43,008 nucleotides of DNA from DAINRZ01 sp964634885. GTDB lineage: Bacteria > Bacteroidota > Ignavibacteria > Kapaibacteriales > UBA2268. This document shows, in pieces, positions 7,943 to 16,210 of this stretch. Within the stretch, counting starts at the first letter, position 1; each line of letters starts with the position of its first letter. The DNA lies in assembly GCA_964634885.1 (NCBI GenBank), contig CAZWLN010000041.1, positions 1 to 43,008 on the forward strand, read 5' to 3'. Position numbers and translations under genes: made by a program. The notes under the pieces are model-generated. The model saw nothing but the letters and a program-made list of their open reading frames with translations. It did no database searches and was not told the origin of the DNA.

Positions 7943-8599
7943 ATGCAGAGTATTATGGAAATTATACCTTTCGAATGTGGGCCTCTGATGACCAATTGCT
8001 ATATCCTGGTCGATAAGTTCACCAAAACAGGTTTACTGATCGACTGCCCTCCGGAGAGCTGCGACGCTGTCCTGGACTATACTTACAAAAACGGGGTCGC
8101 CATCGACACGATCCTGCTGACCCATTCACACTGGGACCACACAGCCGACACGAGTGAACTCAAGGAAGTAACAGGAATGAAGGTATATGTGCACCAGGAA
8201 GACGAGTACCGGCTTCTCGATCCCATGCGCCATGCCGTCATGCCATTGCCCTTCAACATCGAACCTGTCAGTGCAGATAAATACCTTAAGCACGGAGATA
8301 CGATACTCTGCGGAGACATGATCGTAGAAGTGCTGCACACCCCCGGTCACACCGAGGGCGGCCTCTGCTTTCTCATTCGGAACAGGAAGGTATGTTTTAC
8401 CGGCGATACCATCTTCAATCAAAGCATCGGGCGCTCAGACCTTCCCGGCGGCAACTCCGGGCAACTCATCCGCTCCATCAGGGAAAGGATACTAACACTC
8501 CCCGACGAATTCATCCTCTTCCCCGGACACGGGCCCAGAACAACAGTCGGCAATGAGAAACTCCATAACCCGTTTGTTTCAGATTCGATACTCCTATGA
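7943..8599 (+). CDS. MBL-fold hydrolase, glyoxalase II / YcbL-like
   Basis: The 218-aa protein has the full metallo-beta-lactamase metal set: THSHWDH (His61, His63, Asp65, His66), HTPGHTEGG (His136), FTGDTIF (Asp155) and FPGHGPRTT (His196). Together these bind two metal ions. The short length and the GRSDLPGGN segment place it with small glyoxalase II-like hydrolases such as YcbL, which cleave thioesters like S-lactoylglutathione; the natural substrate cannot be read from sequence. Its stop overlaps the lptE start (ATGA), implying coupled translation. Met5 (7955) is an alternative start. Confidence 0.85.
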   Translation: MQSIMEIIPFECGPLMTNCYILVDKFTKTGLLIDCPPESCDAVLDYTYKNGVAIDTILLTHSHWDHTADTSELKEVTGMKVYVHQEDEYRLLDPMRHAVMPLPFNIEPVSADKYLKHGDTILCGDMIVEVLHTPGHTEGGLCFLIRNRKVCFTGDTIFNQSIGRSDLPGGNSGQLIRSIRERILTLPDEFILFPGHGPRTTVGNEKLHNPFVSDSILL

Positions 8600-9096
8600 G
8601 AAAGCAATTAGCAACGTTGGCTTTATTACTGGCAACTGCCGTTCTCTTTACAGGCTGTTACAGTTTTACCGGCGGCAATATTCCCGACCACCTGAAAACT
8701 CTCTACATCCCTTCTGTTAAAGACAACAGCGGCTACGGCAACCCGAAATTCAAGGACGACCTCTCGGTCAAACTGGTGGAAACCTTCCGCAACGACGGTT
8801 CTTTCCAACTGGTCGAAAGGTCCGGGGACGCCAGGCTTACCGTTACCATCTCGTCCATCAGGGAGGAAACAGTTGCTGTAAGCCAGGGGCAGTTGGAAAC
8901 CGAAAAGAAAGTAATAGTCAGTTGCGAAACCGAATACTACGACGCTGTCAAAAAGAAAGTAATATGGAAAAAAACATTTTCCAATTATGGCACCTTTCTA
9001 ATCGCAAATGCAGGCACAGCAAGGGATCAGGCCATTTCCAAAGCCATCGAACAAATTGCCGACGACATACTCTTTGGAGTGGTGTCCGGATGGTAA
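8596..9096 (+). CDS. lptE: LptE-family LPS-assembly lipoprotein
   Basis: The 166-aa precursor has a lipoprotein signal (MRKQLATLALLLATAVLFTGC, Cys21). The mature part matches the LptE family of the FCB group: CYSFTGGNIPDHLKTLYIPS, then a fragment like LSVKLVETFRNDGSFQLV and DARLTVTISSI, ending in a helix (QAISKAIEQIADDIL). LptE sits in the outer membrane, plugs the LptD barrel and helps insert lipopolysaccharide. The start overlaps the stop of the MBL hydrolase by 4 nt. No other lpt gene is adjacent. Confidence 0.85.
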   Translation: MRKQLATLALLLATAVLFTGCYSFTGGNIPDHLKTLYIPSVKDNSGYGNPKFKDDLSVKLVETFRNDGSFQLVERSGDARLTVTISSIREETVAVSQGQLETEKKVIVSCETEYYDAVKKKVIWKKTFSNYGTFLIANAGTARDQAISKAIEQIADDILFGVVSGW

Positions 9097-9192
9097 TCCC
9101 TTATATATCAAATCATTACAGTGTTTTTTAATTAATTAAAGATATATTATTTTTTTTTCATTATTCATAAAAGTTAAGAATTGTCTTTATTT

Positions 9193-9217
9193 GCTAACAA
9201 AAACTTGTTAAGTTAGC
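9193..9217 (+). promoter_or_regulatory. Dyad-symmetric site overlapping a weak promoter
   Basis: GCTAAC (9193-9198) and GTTAGC (9212-9217) are inverted repeats, and inside them AACTT-GTT-AAGTT (9202-9214) is a second nested dyad. TAAGTTAG (9209-9216), an imperfect -7 box, overlaps the right half. This looks like an operator on the promoter of the small lipoprotein gene, but no binding protein can be named. Confidence 0.35.
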
Positions 9218-9264
9218 ACATCATATAATGTGTTTTTATATTATTAATTTTTTGGGGTTTTAAC

Positions 9265-9468
9265 ATGAACTTTAAAAAACTTTTTGCAATCCTGACAATT
9301 GCAGCTTTCACTTTTGGTGTAACATCCTGCAAAAAGGAAGAACAGAAACCAGCTGAAGAACAGAAACCAGCTACAGAGCAGCCCGCACAGAACCAGCAGG
9401 CACAGCCCGCTCCTGCTCAGCAGCAGGCACCGGCCGAACAGCCTCAGCAGCAGCAGCCTGCTCAATAA
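9265..9468 (+). CDS. Small Gln/Pro/Ala-rich lipoprotein
   Basis: The 67-aa product begins with a lipoprotein signal (MNFKKLFAILTIAAFTFGVTSC, Cys22) followed by a 45-residue low-complexity tail made almost only of Lys, Glu, Gln, Pro and Ala (for example QKPAEEQKPATEQPAQ). It has its own promoter region with a dyad and its own strong terminator at 9499-9522, so it is a one-gene unit and probably well expressed. The tail has no recognisable domain; an extended, periplasm-spanning spacer is one possibility. Function unknown. Confidence 0.75.
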   Translation: MNFKKLFAILTIAAFTFGVTSCKKEEQKPAEEQKPATEQPAQNQQAQPAPAQQQAPAEQPQQQQPAQ

Positions 9469-9498
9469 CAAGAACAAAAAATTCTGTTATTTAAATCA

Positions 9499-9522
9499 GG
9501 GAGCAGTAATGCTCCCTTTTTT
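9499..9522 (+). terminator. Rho-independent terminator
   Basis: GGGAGCA (9499-9505), loop GTAA, TGCTCCC (9510-9516) and six Ts form a textbook terminator 30 nt after the small lipoprotein gene. It rules out the upstream ATG at 9509 as the likely start of the next gene. Confidence 0.9.
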
Positions 9523-9538
9523 AATTTTTTTAAAGCCA

Positions 9539-10960
9539 ATGATTCTTGTAATTCTATACATTGCAATACTTTCGGTTCTCCTGCTGTTCAGCCTGCAAAA
9601 TCTTCTGCTCTGGTTCCTCTATATGAAGCACCGTGGCAAAGAAGAGCCTGGCCAATGTACATTGCCCGCCGCAGAACTGCCGTCGGTGACAGTTCAACTG
9701 CCGCTCTATAACGAAGCCCTTGTGGCTGCGAGGGCAATCGGTGGGGCCTGCTCCCTGGACTATCCAAAAGACAGGCTGCAGATACAGGTACTCGACGACT
9801 CCACCGACGAAACTACAGCCATTGCCGGTAGTCTTGTCGAAGAATACCGCAGGCAGGGTTTCAATATCGAACTCATTCACAGGAATGACCGTTGCGGATA
9901 CAAGGCGGGGGCACTTGCCGGGGGTTTCAGCAGCGCCGTTGGCGACTATATTGCCGTCTTCGACGCCGATTTCATTCCCTGCAGGGACTTCCTGCACAAA
10001 GTGCTGCCCTGTTTCGAAGGCCCCAAAACGGGCTTTGTCCAGACATCATGGACTCACCTTAATACATTCGGCTCAGTAGTAACATACCTTCAGAACGCAA
10101 GACTCGAGTCGCACTTCCTCGTCGAGCAGTACCCACGTTCGGTTGCCGGATTGTTCATCGGCTTTGACGGCTCTTCCGGTGTCTGGCGCCGTGAGTGCAT
10201 TGCCGACGCCGGCGGCTGGCAGGCAGATACCCTCGCCGAAGACATGGACCTGTCCCTGAGGGCTCAACTCAAAGGATGGCGCGGGATATTCGTAAACACT
10301 CCCCTGGCAGAAGCGGAGCTACCCGACTCTGTCAACAGTTTTAAAAACCAGCAGTTTCGCTGGACCAAAGGCTCTGTCGAAGTACTACGAAAGCATTGGA
10401 GAAAACTTCTCTCTGCCAGTTTACCTTTTAATAAAAAGGCAGACGTTCTTGTAAGGTTGGCGTCAAACAGCGCTTTCCCGCTGATTGTCCTGGTGTCCCT
10501 GCTGAACATGCCTGTTTATGAAATGCTGAAAGACTCGGAGCAATACTCATCGCTGACGACAATAATGCCTGTTTTCTTCCTTGCCCTGATCTCGACATTC
10601 CTGACAATCATCTTCATCAACGAGAAGGACTTGCGGTCGGTCCTGAAAAAGACTGTCCTCTTCCCTGCCTATTTAGCCGGTATGATCGGCCTTACTGCCG
10701 GTAACTGCGCCGGTTTCACCGAAGCCGTCCTGGGCGTCAGGTCTCCCTTCAACCGTACAGTGAAAACCGGTGGCCGTAAAGTGAAGTCACCCGGACCGGC
10801 CCACCGTCGGTCAATCGGTTTTGCCGAGTTGGCGTTGGCCTGTTACAACGGTTACTGGCTCTTTAAGCTTATTGAATTCGGGGATTTCTTCAGCGCTCCC
10901 TTCCAGGCTCTGATCTTCATAGGCTACCTCGTCTTTGCATGGAATTCGCTGTTGAAGTAA
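9539..10960 (+). CDS. Cellulose-synthase-like family 2 glycosyltransferase
   Basis: The 473-aa membrane enzyme (counted from ATG 9539) has an N-terminal helix (residues 1-28), a GT-A domain and C-terminal helices. Motifs of processive GT2 enzymes are all visible: VTVQLPLYNE, DDSTDE (Asp86-87), FDADF (Asp142, Asp144), TLAED (Glu234, Asp235) and QQFRW (271-275). It should polymerise a beta-linked polysaccharide from nucleotide sugars; beta-mannan/glucan synthases (CslA-like) are the nearest relatives I recall. A start at 9509 would lie inside a terminator hairpin and is rejected. No PilZ domain is present and no BcsB-like partner is adjacent, so the product is uncertain. Confidence 0.85.
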   Translation: MILVILYIAILSVLLLFSLQNLLLWFLYMKHRGKEEPGQCTLPAAELPSVTVQLPLYNEALVAARAIGGACSLDYPKDRLQIQVLDDSTDETTAIAGSLVEEYRRQGFNIELIHRNDRCGYKAGALAGGFSSAVGDYIAVFDADFIPCRDFLHKVLPCFEGPKTGFVQTSWTHLNTFGSVVTYLQNARLESHFLVEQYPRSVAGLFIGFDGSSGVWRRECIADAGGWQADTLAEDMDLSLRAQLKGWRGIFVNTPLAEAELPDSVNSFKNQQFRWTKGSVEVLRKHWRKLLSASLPFNKKADVLVRLASNSAFPLIVLVSLLNMPVYEMLKDSEQYSSLTTIMPVFFLALISTFLTIIFINEKDLRSVLKKTVLFPAYLAGMIGLTAGNCAGFTEAVLGVRSPFNRTVKTGGRKVKSPGPAHRRSIGFAELALACYNGYWLFKLIEFGDFFSAPFQALIFIGYLVFAWNSLLK

Positions 10961-11002
10961 AAGAGAAAGGAGATAGCATTGATATTGTCTGTTCAAAAAG
11001 AC

Positions 11003-11035
11003 AGATGGAGTCCACCTCTAAGGCAAACTCCATCT
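11003..11035. terminator. Hairpin between convergent genes
   Basis: AGATGGAGT (11003-11011) and ACTCCATCT (11027-11035) form a 9-bp stem in the space between the convergent glycosyltransferase and topA genes. There is no clear T-run, so a terminator role is tentative. The sequence AGATGGAGTCCACCT resembles the arm of the perfect hairpin at 26423-26455, so it may be a decayed copy of a repeat. Confidence 0.4.
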
Positions 11036-11065
11036 TCATTCGAATAATCCGGTCAGCTTCTTTCT

Positions 11066-13414
11066 TTACTTTGCGCCTTCAATCTCGTTCAGTTCATAGC
11101 TCTTTTTGCATGAAGGGCATTTGATGTATTTCTCGAAGTTTTCGTCCACTTTCCTGAAGTGATATTCTAAGTAGTAATGGTTGCACTCGGGACAAGCTTT
11201 GGCGATAGGCTCGTAGTTTGTCAGGTAATCGCAGTTCGGATAGGCTGAGCATCCCCAGAACTTCTTCTTTTTACCTTTCTTGCTGAAACGTTCAAGCAGT
11301 GTACCTTCGTTGCATTTGGGGCACTTGACGCCGACAGTGAAGGAAACGATGCCCTTACACTTGGGATAGTTGGTACAACCGTAGAACTTGCCGAACCTGC
11401 CTTCGCGGATGTACATAGGGGAACCGCAGTTAGGACAGGTAACACCTTCGGCAATTACAAGTTCCTTCTTTTCCGTAACTTTCTTCTCCTGTGTCGGCAG
11501 CGGCTTTGTGAAATCGCAGTCAGGGTAATTGGAGCAACCAAGGAAGCGTCCTCTCTTACCCACTTTGATTGTCATGGGTGCACCGCATTTCTCGCAGGGT
11601 ATTTCGGGAATGGCATCCGACTTCTCAGCCTTTTCGAGGGAATGGGTAAAAGGATGATAGAATTCATTGAGTACAATCTTATATGTCTTGTCGCCTTCGG
11701 CGATTACGTCGAGTTCATTTTCCATCTCGGCGGTAAATTCCACGTTGAACAGGTCCGGGAAATTGGCAACGAGGACATCGTTGACGTCATGGCCCAATTC
11801 TGTCGGCAGGAAGGACTTCTTCGACAATTCGACGTAGTTCCTGTCGGTAAGTGTACTAATGATGGATGCGTAGGTGCTTGGCCTGCCGATGCCCAGTTCG
11901 TCCAGTTCCTTAACGAGGCTGGCTTCTGTGAAGCGTGGTTTTGGCTTTGTCTGGGACTTGACCTTCTCAGTTGCCGACAGGTCAACAGCCGATTTTTCCT
12001 TAATACCCGGCGGGAGGCTGGTCGACTCTTTCTCATCGCTGCTGTCGTCGCCCATATCGTCATAGACAGCGAGGAAGCCTTTGAAGGTAACGATGTTGCC
12101 CGTAGCGCGGAAAGTGAAGTCCCCGCCCTGGATATTGACAGTTGTCTGGTCGATGGACGCCGGGCTCATCTGTGAAGCCAGGAAGCGGTTGAAGATCAGC
12201 TCATAGAGTACCGCAAGGTCGCGGTCGATGTTCTTGCGCACGAAATCGGGTGAATATTCGACCGAAGCCGGCCTGATTGCTTCGTGGGCATCCTGCACAC
12301 CCTTCGATTTTGTCTTGTACTGGGTCGGCTCAGCAGGGACATAGTCCTTACCATAGTTTTTACCGATAAATTCCCTTGCAGCCTGCTGTGCTTCGGGACT
12401 AATCCTGAAAGAGTCTGTACGCATGTAGGTAATCAAACCGACCATGCCTTCATCTCCGAGGTTGACGCCTTCATAGAGTTTCTGCGCCAGCATCATCGTT
12501 TTCTTGTTCGAGAATCCCAGCCTGCGGGAAGCTTCCTGCTGAAGGCTGCTGGTTGTAAACGGCGGATTGGGATTCCTTTTGATTTTCTTTGTCGCAATAG
12601 AATCGATGGTGTATTTTTCTTTCTTTATTGCGGCGACAAGGGTTTTAAGCTGCTCTTCACTCCTGATGTAATGCAGCTCCGCAACTTTCTTGTCGAGTTT
12701 TGCCTGATCATTCGGATCGGCTGCTTTGGCCGAACCTTCGGGATTCTTAATATTCTTACCGTCGAAGGCAATGAGTTTTGCTTTGATTGAATTTTTGTCG
12801 TCGGTGTCGAAAGTACCGAAAATATTCCAGTAATCGAAAGGGGCAAAGGCCCTGATTTCCTCGTCGCGCTCACAGATGAGCCTGAGTGCAACGGACTGTA
12901 CCCTGCCGGCAGACAGAGTCTGGTCAGTTTTTTCAATCATTGCTTTCGACAGGAAGGGAGACACTTTGTAGCCGATGAGCCTGTCCATTACGCGACGGGC
13001 CTGTTGGGACATGAAAAGCTTTTCGTCGAGTTCGAGAGGCGTTTCCAGGCCTTTTTTGATGCCGTTCTTCGTAATTTCGTTGAACAGTACCCTTCTGATG
13101 TCCTTATTCTTCGTTTTGATTTCTTCTGCGATGTGCCAGGCGATTGCTTCACCTTCCCTGTCAGGGTCAGTCGCAATCAGTACATTCTTCGATGTGGACG
13201 CAGCAGCCTTCAGGTCCTTGATGACATCAGCCTTGCCTTTGATAGTAACATATTTGGGTATGAAGTCATTCTTGACGTCAACGCCGAGCCTGTATGTCTC
13301 CAGGTCCTTGATGTGCCCGACCGAAGCCTTGACAATGTACTTGGAACCAAGATACTTGTTGATCGTCTTAGCCTTTGCCGGCGATTCTACTATTACCAAT
13401 GTCTTTTCAGCCAC
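11066..13414 (-). CDS. topA: DNA topoisomerase I
   Basis: The 782-aa type IA topoisomerase relaxes negatively supercoiled DNA. The TOPRIM domain has VESPAKAKTI and the metal-binding DPDREGE (Asp83, Asp85, Glu87); the catalytic tyrosine is Tyr330 in GLITYMRTDSFR. Four C-terminal zinc-ribbon units follow (CEKCGAPM...CSNYPDC; CPNCGSPM...CTNYPKC; CPKCNEGT...CSAYPNC; CPECN...CPSC). The start is GTG, backed by GGAGGGGAAAA. Length is normal. It is divergent from the peroxiredoxin gene. Confidence 0.97.
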   Translation of the reverse strand: MAEKTLVIVESPAKAKTINKYLGSKYIVKASVGHIKDLETYRLGVDVKNDFIPKYVTIKGKADVIKDLKAAASTSKNVLIATDPDREGEAIAWHIAEEIKTKNKDIRRVLFNEITKNGIKKGLETPLELDEKLFMSQQARRVMDRLIGYKVSPFLSKAMIEKTDQTLSAGRVQSVALRLICERDEEIRAFAPFDYWNIFGTFDTDDKNSIKAKLIAFDGKNIKNPEGSAKAADPNDQAKLDKKVAELHYIRSEEQLKTLVAAIKKEKYTIDSIATKKIKRNPNPPFTTSSLQQEASRRLGFSNKKTMMLAQKLYEGVNLGDEGMVGLITYMRTDSFRISPEAQQAAREFIGKNYGKDYVPAEPTQYKTKSKGVQDAHEAIRPASVEYSPDFVRKNIDRDLAVLYELIFNRFLASQMSPASIDQTTVNIQGGDFTFRATGNIVTFKGFLAVYDDMGDDSSDEKESTSLPPGIKEKSAVDLSATEKVKSQTKPKPRFTEASLVKELDELGIGRPSTYASIISTLTDRNYVELSKKSFLPTELGHDVNDVLVANFPDLFNVEFTAEMENELDVIAEGDKTYKIVLNEFYHPFTHSLEKAEKSDAIPEIPCEKCGAPMTIKVGKRGRFLGCSNYPDCDFTKPLPTQEKKVTEKKELVIAEGVTCPNCGSPMYIREGRFGKFYGCTNYPKCKGIVSFTVGVKCPKCNEGTLLERFSKKGKKKKFWGCSAYPNCDYLTNYEPIAKACPECNHYYLEYHFRKVDENFEKYIKCPSCKKSYELNEIEGAK

Positions 13415-13598
13415 TTTTCCCCTCCAAAAATATACTTTATTTTATTAAAAAGAGTACAAATATACGAAAACAATTTTTTCTGATTGCTGACAATATAGAA
13501 AAGAATTTTTCGTTTTAAGCAATATATTAGGTGTAACTAATTATTTAATTTATTGTTCTTTAAATTATAATTAATAACAACAAACTTCAGGAGGCCAG

Positions 13599-14147
13599 AT
13601 GTCATTATTAGTTGGAGGCAAAGCTCCGTCATTCAAAGGAGTGGCAGTTACAGGCGGCAATGCCGCAGATTTGAACCCCGAAAATGCTTTCAGGGAAATT
13701 TCAATCGACGATTACAAAGGAAAATGGGTAGTACTATTCTTCTATCCACTCGATTTTACAAACGTTTGCCCCACCGAGATCGAAGATTTCGGCAGGAACT
13801 ACAGCAAATTCAAAGAGCTTAACACAGAGGTCATTGCCTGTTCGACAGACAGCCAGTTTTCTCATCTGGCATGGCGTAAACAGCACGCAGGCCTGAAAGA
13901 TCTCCCTTACCCCATGCTGGCGGACTTCACAAGGGAGACTGCACGCAATTATGAGATACTGAAGGAAGAAACCGGCTATGCCCTACGCGGCCTGTACATC
14001 GTCAATCCCGAAGGCAAACTGATGTATTCCGTGATTCACCCGGAAAGTGTCGGCAGGAGTTCAGTCGAAGTACTGAGAGTTCTTTCTGCCTTACAGACAG
14101 GACACGGTACCCCCTGCAACTGGCAGCCCGGAGACCGTACACTTTAG
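13599..14147 (+). CDS. 2-Cys peroxiredoxin (AhpC/Prx type)
   Basis: The 182-aa enzyme reduces peroxides in the cytosol. The peroxidatic cysteine is Cys57 in DFTNVCPTEIEDF, and the resolving cysteine is Cys173 in GTPCNWQPGD, as in typical 2-Cys Prx. The ATG is preceded by CAGGAGGCCAG, a strong ribosome binding site, suggesting high expression. No AhpF, thioredoxin or OxyR gene is adjacent. A terminator follows at about 14189. Confidence 0.93.
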   Translation: MSLLVGGKAPSFKGVAVTGGNAADLNPENAFREISIDDYKGKWVVLFFYPLDFTNVCPTEIEDFGRNYSKFKELNTEVIACSTDSQFSHLAWRKQHAGLKDLPYPMLADFTRETARNYEILKEETGYALRGLYIVNPEGKLMYSVIHPESVGRSSVEVLRVLSALQTGHGTPCNWQPGDRTL

Positions 14148-14188
14148 TACAGCACACTACAGCCGGAATTCCGAAGCCAATAAAGAAA

Positions 14189-14222
14189 AAGACAGCCCGA
14201 GGTTACACTCCAGGGCTGTCTT
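14189..14222. terminator. Bidirectional terminator between convergent genes
   Basis: GACAGCCC (14191-14198) pairs with GGGCTGTC (14213-14220), flanked by A-rich sequence on the left and T-rich sequence on the right. It can stop both the peroxiredoxin transcript and the minus-strand lipoprotein transcript. Confidence 0.75.
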
Positions 14223-14273
14223 CATTTATTGGTCGCACTTTGTAAAAGCTGCTACGGGAAAAAGTGTATTTAT

Positions 14274-14834
14274 TTACTTCTGTTCTTTCTTCCAGGTTCT
14301 GTAATTCTTCACCATGCTCCTGACATTGGCTGTATCGATCTGGTTGGTCGTCTCCCATGTAAATTCTTTCTGCCCGTTTTTCCAGAAGACGATGTTGGCG
14401 TTAATCCTGCCGTAATCACCGTTGGAAGAAGCATAGGTATCGCCTCCGAAGGAATCGAAAATCAGCATGAACGGGCTTGTCTGGTCGTATTTGTATATCT
14501 TGAATGCCTCGAGGCTGTCGAATTCAAATTTCACCTCGCCACAGAGCTGTCCGTTCTCTTCGAACATTTTCCTGTCGGTAATTTTAATTCCAGGGTACTT
14601 GTTAAGCAGTTCGTCGCCTTTGAAATAGTCGTCCACAAGCGTAGCGAAATCCGTCATGGTTACATCTTTCCCGTCTTCAAGCTGGGAAACAATATTGATG
14701 AATTTAATCGTACCGGTACCGGAATTGGGGCCGGTGAGTTTCAGGCTGTACTGTTTCTTTTCCACCTGAAGGCAGCCGGTTGTCAACACCAGGCCGATAA
14801 CAGCAAAAATGGCAAATAATACCGTTTTTTTCAT
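14274..14834 (-). CDS. Lipoprotein of unknown function
   Basis: The 186-aa precursor has a lipoprotein signal (MKKTVLFAIFAVIGLVLTTGC, Cys21). The mature part appears to be a mixed alpha/beta domain with one extra Cys (GQLCGEVKFEF), a strand-rich centre and a charged C-terminus (KNYRTWKKEQK). No family is recognised. It starts 28 nt after the stop of the larger lipoprotein gene upstream, so the two are probably co-transcribed and may act together in the envelope. Confidence 0.75.
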   Translation of the reverse strand: MKKTVLFAIFAVIGLVLTTGCLQVEKKQYSLKLTGPNSGTGTIKFINIVSQLEDGKDVTMTDFATLVDDYFKGDELLNKYPGIKITDRKMFEENGQLCGEVKFEFDSLEAFKIYKYDQTSPFMLIFDSFGGDTYASSNGDYGRINANIVFWKNGQKEFTWETTNQIDTANVRSMVKNYRTWKKEQK

Positions 14835-14862
14835 AACACCTCAAGATTATTGTAAGAAAAAA

Positions 14863-16131
14863 TTAATCGCAATCCCCTGCCCTGAGCAGGACAATTTGCT
14901 TATCCCAGAGATTTATCACTTTATTATATTTCCAGATGTCAAAAACATTGATGTCCAGGCCACATGCACCGATGTAATGGCCAATCGATTCCTGGCAGGG
15001 TTTTGTCCCCATCGTATAGGTTCCGCTGATCTGATACGCCGTATGTATCCACGGAACAAGCAGGTCGTCGGCAACACTTAGGGCCAGCCTTGGAAACGCC
15101 ACGCCGAACCTGGCTCCGATGAACGAAGGAGCGCCGGTTGCAATCTCACCCTTACTCACCTCGATGTCCCCCATCTGGCCGCCGGCGCTGGCTTCTGTTC
15201 CGTTGAAGGTAAAGCCTGTCTCCGAATCGTACTTGAACCGGGCCGTTACATTGGTTGAACCGGACAAGGGTATCTGGAACATAAACGTGAATAAGACTTT
15301 CAGGTCTATCGTTGCCGGGATATACATGCCCGGGACAGGGAAAGAAAGGAGAGTTAAGTCGGGCTCATAGGTAATTTCCTGGTTGAGGGATGCGTTTGCT
15401 ACCATAGATATTTCAAAATCGCCTTTGAGGTTCGTATTGCTGACATTCATCCCTGTGATCTTATTGTCGTCGATATTAATCTCGTTCTTGCTTCTGAACC
15501 TGTCGATGGTGCCTTTCAAGGTCAATTTAACGCCGACACCTTTGGAGATTTCCTTTGAGATTTCAAAATAGCAGTATGCCTGGCTGCCTTTCAGCAGGAT
15601 GTACAGTGAATAGTCATAGCCGTTGTAGCTGAAACTGGCGCCAATGCTGTCACCGTCGCCACCGGTAGGCGTCAGGACAACGTTCTTGCCTTCCTTCATT
15701 TTAATCTCAGTAATGGTTCCGGGATTGAATTCAATGCCGTAATCCCAGGCTATCTTCCCTTTTTTTATTGCTTCATAAAGGTAGGCGTCTTCGGTTTCGA
15801 CAACGATATTGTCACCATCTTCAGAGATCGATGATACTTTTCTCATCGCTGTACCTTGTAATACAAATATCTTTCCTTCGGAAAGACTTTGTGCAAAAGC
15901 GCTGCCGGCTTTGAAAGTGTATATCCGGTTTTCTTCGTCGATGTCAACTATGGCCTGGAAATCCGAGCTGTCAAGAGTAACTGTGTTTTCGGACCATTGC
16001 ACATCAAATGTCACGCTGTTGTCTTTCCATACATTGCCGTCATCGCTGGGTGAAGAAGAGTCGGAACAGGAGAACAAACAAACGGCGGCGGTAAGTGTAA
16101 GTATTATCAATAGTTGTTGTTTCAATTTCAT
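14863..16131 (-). CDS. Large lipoprotein of unknown function
   Basis: Counted from the ATG at 16131, the product is 422 aa with a lipoprotein signal MKLKQQLLIILTLTAAVCLFSC (Cys22) followed by a Ser/Asp linker. The rest is beta-rich with many Thr, Gly and Lys, suggesting an extracytoplasmic beta-sandwich or solenoid; two Cys near the C-terminus (Cys in KPCQES and ACGLD) and one in the final GDCD might form disulfides. No domain is recognised. A longer reading from a TTG at 16149 has no support. Likely first gene of an operon with the 186-aa lipoprotein. Confidence 0.75.
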   Translation of the reverse strand: MKLKQQLLIILTLTAAVCLFSCSDSSSPSDDGNVWKDNSVTFDVQWSENTVTLDSSDFQAIVDIDEENRIYTFKAGSAFAQSLSEGKIFVLQGTAMRKVSSISEDGDNIVVETEDAYLYEAIKKGKIAWDYGIEFNPGTITEIKMKEGKNVVLTPTGGDGDSIGASFSYNGYDYSLYILLKGSQAYCYFEISKEISKGVGVKLTLKGTIDRFRSKNEINIDDNKITGMNVSNTNLKGDFEISMVANASLNQEITYEPDLTLLSFPVPGMYIPATIDLKVLFTFMFQIPLSGSTNVTARFKYDSETGFTFNGTEASAGGQMGDIEVSKGEIATGAPSFIGARFGVAFPRLALSVADDLLVPWIHTAYQISGTYTMGTKPCQESIGHYIGACGLDINVFDIWKYNKVINLWDKQIVLLRAGDCD

Positions 16132-16210
16132 AACATTAACCTGTAACAATAATTAAAATAAAATAATATAAGGATTTTTTAAGTATAAAACCACTTTTTT
16201 AACCAAAAGT

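Noticed and set aside
9509..9538. Upstream start of the glycosyltransferase
   Set aside because: The ATG at 9509 lies inside the terminator hairpin 9499-9522; the ATG at 9539 is the likely start.
16132..16149. TTG start of the 428-aa lipoprotein
   Set aside because: The ATG at 16131 puts the signal peptide at the N-terminus.
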